NCBI GenBank assembly: GCA_964627505.1
Contig: CAZVKB010000059.1
Coordinates: 1-15,945, forward strand
DNA length: 15,945 nucleotides
Origin: JACJWR01 sp964627505
Lineage (GTDB): Bacteria; Actinomycetota; Actinomycetes; S36-B12; UBA10799
Direction of reading: 5' to 3'
Shown here: positions 1-6,460 of the stretch, piece after piece
Layout of the letters: the number at the start of each line of letters is the position of its first letter
Numbering within the stretch: the first letter of the stretch is position 1
Notes under the pieces: model-generated
The model's database searches: none
Told to the model about the DNA's origin: nothing
The model's input: only the letters and a program-made list of their open reading frames with translations
Position numbers and translations under genes: made by a program

Positions 1-2399
1 TGCCGCTTGGCCCGGTGCACCCGCGGATCGGCGCTGGCATGGCCAACCGGCTCGAGCGAGATCTTCACGCCCCGGCCCTGACACGCTTCACAGGGGGTGG
101 AGAACGTCTCCAGCAGGCCCTGGCCAATCCGTTTGCGCGTCATCTGCACCAGCCCGAGTGAGGTCACCTCGGCTACCTGGTGTTTGGTGCGATCCCGACT
201 CAGGCACTCCACCAGTCGCCGTAACACGAGATCGCGATTGCTCTCCAGCACCATGTCGATGAAGTCCACCACGATGATGCCGCCGATGTCGCGCAGGCGC
301 AGCTGCCGAACGATTTCTTCAGCGGCCTCAAGGTTGTTCCGGGTGACCGTCTCCTCCAGATTGCCGCCCTGACCGGTGTATTTGCCGGTGTTGACGTCGA
401 TCACCGTCATAGCTTCGGTGCGGTCGATCACCAGCGATCCGCCCGAAGGTAGCCACACTTTCCGGTCGAGCGCCTTGCTGAGCTGTTCATCGATTCGATA
501 CGCGGAGAAAGCATCGTTCGCTTTAGTCCACGGCTTTACCCGGTCGACCAAGTCCGGCGCAACGGCTTCGATGTAGTCCCGCACCACGTCGTAGGCACCC
601 TCACCGGTGACGGTCATGGCGGCGAAGTCCTCATTGAAGATGTCGCGCGCCACTTTGATCGCCAAGTCCGGCTCGGAACGCAGTTGAGTCGGCGCATTCG
701 CGGTCTTTGCCTTCTCTTTGATGCGCTCCCACTCCGAAGTCAGGCGCTGCACATCGTGGCGTAACTGTTCCTCAGATGCCCCTTCGGCCGCCGTGCGCAC
801 GATCACACCGGCTTCGTCTGGGACAACCGCCTTCAGGATTTTCTTCAACCGGGAGCGTTCCCGATCCGGCAGTTTCCGGCTGATCCCCGTCATGCCACCC
901 TCGGGAACGTAGACCAGAAAGCGACCCGGCAGCGAAATCTGACTGGTCAGCCGCGCGCCTTTGTGCCCGATGGGGTCCTTGGTGACCTGCACCAACACGG
1001 TGTCACCAGGTTTAAGCGCCAACTCAATCCGCTTCGGTTGGCCTTCGATCCCGGCGGCATCCCAATTGACCTCGCCGGCGTACAGAACCGCGTTGCGGCC
1101 GCGGCCAACATCGACGAAGGCGGCTTCCATACTGGGCAGGACGTTTTGGACTCGGCCTAAAAAGACATTGCCGATCATGGAGGAATTGGATTCCGAACCG
1201 ACATAGTGCTCCACCAGCACCTTGTCTTCAAGCACGGCAATCTGGGTGATGCCGTGGTGTTTGCGCACCACCATGCGCCGATCCACTGACTCCCGTCGGG
1301 CTAAGAACTCCGCCTCGGTGAGAATCGGCGCTCGCATGCCGCGGTTGGCCCGACCCTCCCGGCGCCGCTGCTTCTTGGCCTCAAGTCGCGTTGACCCCTT
1401 GACTGCGGTGACTTCGTCCTGGGCGGACTCTGCTGCGGTGGGCGCGTCATCGCTCCCACCTTTGCCCCGCCGACGCCGCCGACGGCGCCGACTGGAGGAC
1501 TTGTCATCCTCGTCCTCGCTCTCGGTGGCGTCCGCTGCTGCTTGGGTGCCGTCGTCCCGTTTGCTGGAAGCCTCGGAGTCGGCCTCGGGCGCGGGCGACT
1601 GATCCGCCTGCTCGTCGGTCGGCGGAACTACCTGTTCGGCTTCGGCTCGGCGGCCGCGGCCGCGACCACCCCGGCGGCGGCGACGACGGCCGCGGCCCTC
1701 ATCTTCGGCTGCCTCCGGTGCATCCGCGTTTGCCGATTCGACTGCCTCTGATTCGGTGGCCGACGCAGATTCGGCGGGCTCGGCATCCGCAGCACGATCC
1801 GACGTCGGCTCCGATACCGGCATCGGGGCGATCGTCGGGGCGACAAAGATCGCTGCGACCGACTGCACGGAAGGGCGAATCACGATGTCCGTTGTGGGCG
1901 TGTCGGTGTCGGTGGCCGCTGAAAATACCGGTGTCGGCGGGCCAGCCGGCCGACTGGCGGCGCGGCGCCGGCCCCGCCGCCGACCGCTGCTGGTCTCGGC
2001 CTCGGCTTCCGGGGCCGTGTCCGACGCCGACGCTGAGCCCGCTTCTGGCTCGATTGCCGCTTCTGGCGCCGTATCTGGCGCAGGTTGCGGTGCAACATCC
2101 GACTCCGGCGCCGTTTCCGCATCCGCGGATTCCGACTCCGTCGCCACGCCCGCTTCCGGGGTGGATTCCGCTTCCGCGTCCGGCACCGCTTCCAGCTGCG
2201 ACGACGATGCCACTGCCGCTGGCACGTCCACATTCACCGTCTCCGGCGCCCCTGCCTCCGGCGACTCTGGCGCGACATCGGAGTCAAACACCCCCTCATC
2301 GGTGTCGAGGACGACCGATTCGGCGCTGGCTACCGTGACGTCGAACATCCCCTCTATCGTCGAATCTTCGCCCACGGTGTTGCTGCGTTCCTGATCCAT
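1..2399 (-). CDS. rne: Ribonuclease E/G, N-terminal 799 codons (C-terminus beyond window)
   Basis: Endoribonuclease that cleaves single-stranded AU-rich RNA in mRNA decay and rRNA processing. The reading frame is open from the ATG at 2399 (GAAAGGGG lies about 10 nt upstream) to the window edge. Residues 1 to about 380 are a low-complexity extension rich in Ala, Glu, Asp, Ser and Pro, broken by three arginine blocks near 140-146, 236-251 and 304-311 (eight consecutive Arg). The S1 RNA-binding domain starts near G383 (GITQIAVLE, GNVFLGRV, AAFVDVG). The DNase I-like catalytic half follows, with the metal-binding aspartates D668 (VIDVNTG) and D712 (VVDFID) matching E. coli D303 and D346. The zinc-link CxxC is C770/C773 (TPCEACQGRG). 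Only the sequence after the zinc link is missing. A long disordered N-terminal extension is known in actinobacterial RNase E. It lies 140 bp behind the DUF2344 gene on the same strand. Family assignment is near certain; the choice of symbol rne over rng is convention. Confidence 0.96.
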   Translation of the reverse strand, partial: MDQERSNTVGEDSTIEGMFDVTVASAESVVLDTDEGVFDSDVAPESPEAGAPETVNVDVPAAVASSSQLEAVPDAEAESTPEAGVATESESADAETAPESDVAPQPAPDTAPEAAIEPEAGSASASDTAPEAEAETSSGRRRGRRRAASRPAGPPTPVFSAATDTDTPTTDIVIRPSVQSVAAIFVAPTIAPMPVSEPTSDRAADAEPAESASATESEAVESANADAPEAAEDEGRGRRRRRRGGRGRGRRAEAEQVVPPTDEQADQSPAPEADSEASSKRDDGTQAAADATESEDEDDKSSSRRRRRRRRGKGGSDDAPTAAESAQDEVTAVKGSTRLEAKKQRRREGRANRGMRAPILTEAEFLARRESVDRRMVVRKHHGITQIAVLEDKVLVEHYVGSESNSSMIGNVFLGRVQNVLPSMEAAFVDVGRGRNAVLYAGEVNWDAAGIEGQPKRIELALKPGDTVLVQVTKDPIGHKGARLTSQISLPGRFLVYVPEGGMTGISRKLPDRERSRLKKILKAVVPDEAGVIVRTAAEGASEEQLRHDVQRLTSEWERIKEKAKTANAPTQLRSEPDLAIKVARDIFNEDFAAMTVTGEGAYDVVRDYIEAVAPDLVDRVKPWTKANDAFSAYRIDEQLSKALDRKVWLPSGGSLVIDRTEAMTVIDVNTGKYTGQGGNLEETVTRNNLEAAEEIVRQLRLRDIGGIIVVDFIDMVLESNRDLVLRRLVECLSRDRTKHQVAEVTSLGLVQMTRKRIGQGLLETFSTPCEACQGRGVKISLEPVGHASADPRVHRAKR

Positions 2400-2539
2400 C
2401 TGGGCAACGCCCCTTTCGGCTCGTGGGCGCTAGCGTGTTCGCACAACGCTGCAGCGGCACTTCGAGCCTGTCCTGCGCCTGGGAATGCCCCAGACGAAAC
2501 CTGTGGTGGCTGTCCGTGACCCCCGGCGGGAGCCCCGGC
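2400..2539 (-). other. 140-bp leader/intergenic region before rne
   Basis: The longest non-coding gap in the window, between the DUF2344 stop and the rne start. On the minus strand it holds a short direct repeat of GCCGGGG just after the upstream stop. It also holds a 5-bp hairpin, CTGGG/CCCAG with loop GCATT, at 2479-2493. Neither is followed by a T-run, so neither looks like an intrinsic terminator. I see no convincing -10/-35 pair. Its length allows an independent rne promoter or a regulated 5' UTR, but the sequence alone does not show one. Confidence 0.4.
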
Positions 2540-3313
2540 TCAATGACTCCGTGAATGCACGATTCCCGGCGATGCGGCCATTCCAAGACGGTCAGGCGCT
2601 AAGGGATCGAGCACCGAGCGCCGATCCCCAGCCAAGGGCCCCTGCGCCAGACGCGTCAACACTGGTGGTAACGGCGGCGCGAGAGCGGCCACTTGGGTGA
2701 GGCCGACCACGATGTCATCTGGACGAACAGCAGGTGTCCCATGCTGCACGACCAGGGTCAGTATCGCATATCCCTGTTCGTCAGCTGTGCAGGCTAGGGC
2801 GAGGACGCTCTGGCGAATGTCGAATGTGCGCAATCCCTTTTTGGTCATCCGCTCTACTTGCACCTGATCACGGGCCAACAAATCGGCCACCGCCTGCGCC
2901 CCGATGTCCGGCGACACTCCGGGCATGGCGATCTGCCACTGTGCCGCCTCGAGCCGCTCGGCGAAGTTTGGAGTCTGCGCGACAACGACGTCGGCGATCT
3001 CGAAACCGTTCGGTAACGCGGCACTGAGGTGCTCCCGCAACCACTCCGGGTCAAACTCACGCATGACGCCGATTTCCACATACTCCGCAAAACTGGCCGC
3101 GCCAGTGGGAGCCGCGTTGGCGTAGGAAACTTTCGGGTGCGGGTTGAATCCGGCCGAGTACGCCATGGGCACGTCAGCCCGATGCAGCGCACGTTCCAGG
3201 GCCCGTTGGAAGTCGCGGTGGCTGGCGAACCGGGCGCGCCCGGTTTTGGTATAACGCATGCGGTAGCGCGCGACCGGTGCGACGTACTCCCGATCCGGGG
3301 CGCGCCGACTCAC
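2540..3313 (-). CDS. TIGR03936/DUF2344 radical SAM-linked protein (257 aa)
   Basis: Uncharacterised family that almost always accompanies the TIGR03960 radical SAM protein, as here. I place the start at GTG 3313, which overlaps the upstream radical SAM stop as GTGA (3310-3313). Longer ATG- or GTG-initiated versions would run far into that gene. Family hallmarks near the N-terminus are RYRMRYTKTGRARFASHRD, followed by AGFNPHPKVSYANA and an EYVEI stretch. There is no signal peptide or membrane segment, so it should be cytosolic. The length fits the family (roughly 220-260 aa). The overlap implies translational coupling and a fixed ratio with the radical SAM enzyme, for which it may be a substrate-recognition subunit (inference). 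rne follows 140 bp downstream. The biochemical function is unknown. Confidence 0.9.
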   Translation of the reverse strand: MSRRAPDREYVAPVARYRMRYTKTGRARFASHRDFQRALERALHRADVPMAYSAGFNPHPKVSYANAAPTGAASFAEYVEIGVMREFDPEWLREHLSAALPNGFEIADVVVAQTPNFAERLEAAQWQIAMPGVSPDIGAQAVADLLARDQVQVERMTKKGLRTFDIRQSVLALACTADEQGYAILTLVVQHGTPAVRPDDIVVGLTQVAALAPPLPPVLTRLAQGPLAGDRRSVLDPLAPDRLGMAASPGIVHSRSH

Positions 3314-5226
3314 GAGCGCCCCACTCGGATCTCGGTGCTGATCTGAATTTCGGTACCCATCTGATCGCACACACCGCATTCCGAGCATGGGTTCCAGCGG
3401 CAATCTTCCACTTCCACCTCGGCCAGGGCGTCCTGCCAGTCCGCCCAGAGCCACTCCTTGTCCAAACCGCTGTCGAGGTGGTCCCAGGGCAATACCTCGG
3501 ACTCGGTGCGCTCGCGGGTGGTGTACCAATCCACATCCACTCCGGTGCCGGCAAATGCCTGCTCGGCGGCTTGCATCCAGCGCTCATACGAAAAGTGCTC
3601 ACTCCACCCGTCGAGTCGGGCACCGAGCCGCCAAGCTGTTTCGATCACGCGGCCCACGCGCCGATCGCCGCGTCCGAGCAAGCCTTCCACGATGCCCGGC
3701 CGACCGTCGTGGTAGCGGAAGCCGATCGAACGCCCCACTTCCCGGTCACCCCGGATCTCCGCGCGCAGTTTTGCCAAGCGGGCATCGGTGGCATCTGCAG
3801 ATAGCTGCCCGGCCCATTGGAACGGGGTGTGCGGTTTGGGCACGAAACCGCCGATCGACACTGTGCACCGGATATCGCGCTGCCCAGTTTCGAGCCGACC
3901 GGCCCGGATCACTTCCCGGGCAAGCCGCGCGATCGCCAGGACGTCTTCATCCGTCTCGGTCGGAAGTCCGCACATGAAGTAGAGCTTGACTTGTCGCCAC
4001 CCCGCGGCATACGCGGCGGTCACGGTCCGGATCAAGTCAGCTTCGGTCACCATCTTGTTAATCACTCGTCGGATTCGCTCTGAGCCGCCCTCGGGGGCGA
4101 AGGTCAGCCCTGATCGGCGGCCGTTGCGCGCCAACTCGTTGGCCAGGTCGATGTTGAACGCATCCACCCGCGTGGACGGCAACGACAACGACGTGTTGCT
4201 GCCCTCGAATTCGTCCGCCAACCCGCGTGCGATGTCCGCGATCTCAGAGTGGTCCGCGCTAGACAGGCTCAGCAGCCCGGCTTCCTCGAAGCCCGTGGCC
4301 GATAACGACGTTTTCACCATGTCCGCCACCGTCGCGTAGGACCGCTCTCGCACAGGCCGGGTGATCATCCCGGCTTGGCAGAAGCGACACCCGCGGGTGC
4401 AGCCGCGAAAAATCTCTACGCTCGCACGCTCGTGCACGGTCTCGGCGAGCGGCACAATCGGCGCCTTCGGATACGGCCACTCATCAAGATCCATCAGCGT
4501 GTGCTTGGCCACCCGCCACGGCACACCCTCCCGATTGGGAGCGATCCGCCGAATCCGACCATCCGGCAAGTAGTCCACGGTGTAAAACTGCGGCACATAC
4601 ACCCCACCGGTGGCCGCCAGTCGCGCCAGCACTTCCTCCCGACCACCGGGACGACCTTCCTCCAGCCACGCGGCCACGACGTCGGAGATCAGCAGCACCG
4701 CCTCTTCGCCGTCACCGAGCACAGCCGCGTCGATGAAGTCCGCGATCGGTTCGGGGTTGAACGCCGCATGCCCGCCGGCAATCACCAGCGGATGGTGCTC
4801 GTCGCGCTGCGTCGCCGCCAGTGGGATCCCCGCCAAGTCCAACGTGGTCAACAAGTTTGTGTAACCCAGTTCGGTGGCGAACGACACCCCGAGCAGATCG
4901 AAGGCCGCCACCGGTCGGTGACTGTCGATGGTGAACGCGGGGATTCCCCGCTCGCGCATCAAGCCCTCGAGGTCCGGCCACACCGAATACACGCGCTCAC
5001 ACAACACATCGCTGCGCTCGTTGAGCAGTTCGTAGAGAATCTGCACGCCCTGGTTGGGCGCGCCCACCTCGTAGGTATCTGGGTACATCAGTGCCCAGTG
5101 CACCGGCACAGCGTCCCACTCTTTGGTCACGGAATTGACCTCGCCGCCGATGTATTGCACTGGTTTGCTCACCAGCGGCAACACTTGTTCCAGCGCATCG
5201 AAGACATCGTCCACAGGCATCCCCAT
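3310..5226 (-). CDS. TIGR03960 family B12-fold/radical SAM protein (638 aa)
   Basis: Predicted [4Fe-4S] radical SAM enzyme of unknown reaction. The N-terminal ~200 residues resemble the B12-binding-like fold seen in many radical SAM proteins (PDTYEVGAPNQG, VIAGGHAAFNPEP, DAAVLGDGEEA). The radical SAM core carries the cluster ligands C276-x3-C280-x2-C283 (RGCTRGCRFCQAG), with later strand motifs including LTFAPEGGSERIR and KLYFMCGLPTE. The C-terminus has a second cysteine group, C609-x4-C614-x2-C617-x2-C620, a possible auxiliary Fe-S or zinc site. The start at ATG 5226 has GGGG 8 nt upstream; a second in-frame ATG is at 5220. It begins 40 bp after rodA and ends in a GTGA overlap with the DUF2344 gene. 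Members of this family sit beside rne/rng and ribosomal protein genes in several phyla, which hints at an RNA or ribosome role (inference). Confidence 0.93.
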   Translation of the reverse strand: MGMPVDDVFDALEQVLPLVSKPVQYIGGEVNSVTKEWDAVPVHWALMYPDTYEVGAPNQGVQILYELLNERSDVLCERVYSVWPDLEGLMRERGIPAFTIDSHRPVAAFDLLGVSFATELGYTNLLTTLDLAGIPLAATQRDEHHPLVIAGGHAAFNPEPIADFIDAAVLGDGEEAVLLISDVVAAWLEEGRPGGREEVLARLAATGGVYVPQFYTVDYLPDGRIRRIAPNREGVPWRVAKHTLMDLDEWPYPKAPIVPLAETVHERASVEIFRGCTRGCRFCQAGMITRPVRERSYATVADMVKTSLSATGFEEAGLLSLSSADHSEIADIARGLADEFEGSNTSLSLPSTRVDAFNIDLANELARNGRRSGLTFAPEGGSERIRRVINKMVTEADLIRTVTAAYAAGWRQVKLYFMCGLPTETDEDVLAIARLAREVIRAGRLETGQRDIRCTVSIGGFVPKPHTPFQWAGQLSADATDARLAKLRAEIRGDREVGRSIGFRYHDGRPGIVEGLLGRGDRRVGRVIETAWRLGARLDGWSEHFSYERWMQAAEQAFAGTGVDVDWYTTRERTESEVLPWDHLDSGLDKEWLWADWQDALAEVEVEDCRWNPCSECGVCDQMGTEIQISTEIRVGRS

Positions 5227-5266
5227 AGGGTACGCCCCGATGCCGAAACTGCAGCAGGACTCGGGC

Positions 5267-6460
5267 TCAGCGAGGGGTAGTGGAGTTCATATGCACGCTG
5301 GCGAGCAGACCTATTCCGATCCACAGGGCGAACATCGACGAGCCGCCATACGAGACGAAAGGCAGCGGGACCCCGGTGACCGGCATGATGCCCAAGTTCA
5401 TGCCGATGTTCTCGAATGCTTGGACAGCGATCCACACCACCACTCCGGATGCCACAACCCGGCCGTAGCGATCCGGTGCGGCTAGTGCGATCCGGATGCC
5501 GCGCCACAGAATGATGCCGATCAACACGATGATTAGGCCCGCACCCAGCAACCCGAGTTCCTCACCGGCCACCGAAAACACGAAGTCGGTCTGTTGGTAG
5601 GGCACAAAACCGCCCTGGGTGGTCGGGCCGCGGAAGAGGCCGGTGCCGATGATGCCACCGCCAGCGATGGCCAGCCGCGCCATGCGCGTGTTGTAGCCGG
5701 CACCGAGCGGGTCGGCCTCCGGATCGAGGAAGGTGGTGAGTCGGTCAATTTGGTAGGAGTCGAGCACCCCAAAGGCCACGGCCGCAGTGGCAGCCGCCGC
5801 CGCCAGTACGACCATCGCCCAGAGTACCCACGACGACACCCCGGCCACAGCGATCATCCCGAACACCATCGCGGCGATCACGAGCACCGTACCCAGGTCC
5901 GGCTGCAACATGATCAAACCGATCGGGATGGCGGCCACCACTAATGCCAGCACCACGTACTTCAGACGTGGGCGGACATCGGCATCGGCGGCGCCGCTCG
6001 GCCCCAATTGGGTCAGCACCAGCGCAACTGTGATCACCAGGGCAACCTTGGCGATTTCGCTGGGCTGCACCGAGAACCCCGCCGGCAGCACGATCCAAGC
6101 CTGAATCCCGTTTTGCACGGTGCCCAGCGGACTCAAGACGGCCACCAGCAATAGCACCGTGGCGCCGTACACCCACCACGCCAGGGCTCGCAGGGTGGAG
6201 TAGCCGAGCCGACTCACGGCCCAGGCTAGGGCGACCCCGACGAAGATGTTGATCAGGTGCTTGTCGAGAAAAGCTCGCGGGTCATCGCCGTCGGCCAGCA
6301 ACCGGGACCGGGTTGCCGAGTAGATCAGCGCCGCTCCGATCACAGTGAGCAGCAGGGCGGAACCGATCAGCACGAAGTCAATCCGGGCTAAGACCGCTCG
6401 GGTGGGAGATATTGGCTTCGGTCGAGCCGAACGCTGGGGAGGCGCCGTCGTGATCGTCAT
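5267..6460 (-). CDS. rodA: RodA, SEDS-family peptidoglycan glycosyltransferase (397 aa)
   Basis: Integral membrane enzyme that polymerises lipid II into glycan strands together with its class B PBP partner. After about 25 polar residues (Pro/Arg-rich, cytoplasmic) the protein is almost entirely hydrophobic, with about ten membrane segments. SEDS landmarks are FSVQPSEIAKVA, LQPDLGT (D188), the loop LDPEADPLGAGYN, QTDFVFSVAGEELG and GVPLPFVSYGGSSM near the C-terminus. D292 in QTDF corresponds to E. coli RodA D262, the proposed catalytic aspartate. The ATG at 6460 overlaps the mrdA stop as ATGA (6457-6460), so it is translationally coupled to its cognate PBP2. This neighbourhood distinguishes it from its homologue FtsW, which sits in the division cluster. 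Length is normal. Confidence 0.96.
   Translation of the reverse strand: MTITTAPPQRSARPKPISPTRAVLARIDFVLIGSALLLTVIGAALIYSATRSRLLADGDDPRAFLDKHLINIFVGVALAWAVSRLGYSTLRALAWWVYGATVLLLVAVLSPLGTVQNGIQAWIVLPAGFSVQPSEIAKVALVITVALVLTQLGPSGAADADVRPRLKYVVLALVVAAIPIGLIMLQPDLGTVLVIAAMVFGMIAVAGVSSWVLWAMVVLAAAAATAAVAFGVLDSYQIDRLTTFLDPEADPLGAGYNTRMARLAIAGGGIIGTGLFRGPTTQGGFVPYQQTDFVFSVAGEELGLLGAGLIIVLIGIILWRGIRIALAAPDRYGRVVASGVVVWIAVQAFENIGMNLGIMPVTGVPLPFVSYGGSSMFALWIGIGLLASVHMNSTTPR

Noticed and set aside
1455..1700. Tandem repeat or CRISPR-like array in the CG-rich blocks
   Set aside because: The repetition is codon-level (runs of Arg, Gly and Ala codons) with no regular unit-spacer structure.
1718..2394. 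Plus-strand ORFs of 206 and 212 codons opposite the rne N-terminal extension
   Set aside because: The Ala/Ser/Thr- and Pro-rich translations are complements of the low-complexity rne codons. The rne frame is continuous with the S1 and catalytic domains, so it is the real one.
2520..2545. GC-rich repeat after the DUF2344 stop as an intrinsic terminator
   Set aside because: The GCCGGGG units are direct rather than inverted repeats, pairing is limited to short tight stems, and no T-run follows.
4900..4960. DSHRPV in the radical SAM protein as a cobalamin-binding DxHxxG motif
   Set aside because: The final glycine is absent, so there is no sequence support for lower-ligand cobalamin binding; only the B12-like fold is claimed.
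4375..5280. 301-codon plus-strand ORF antisense to the radical SAM gene
   Set aside because: It mirrors a clearly conserved minus-strand gene, its translation has no recognisable motif and it is rich in His/Arg/Gln as expected from a shadow frame in high-GC DNA.
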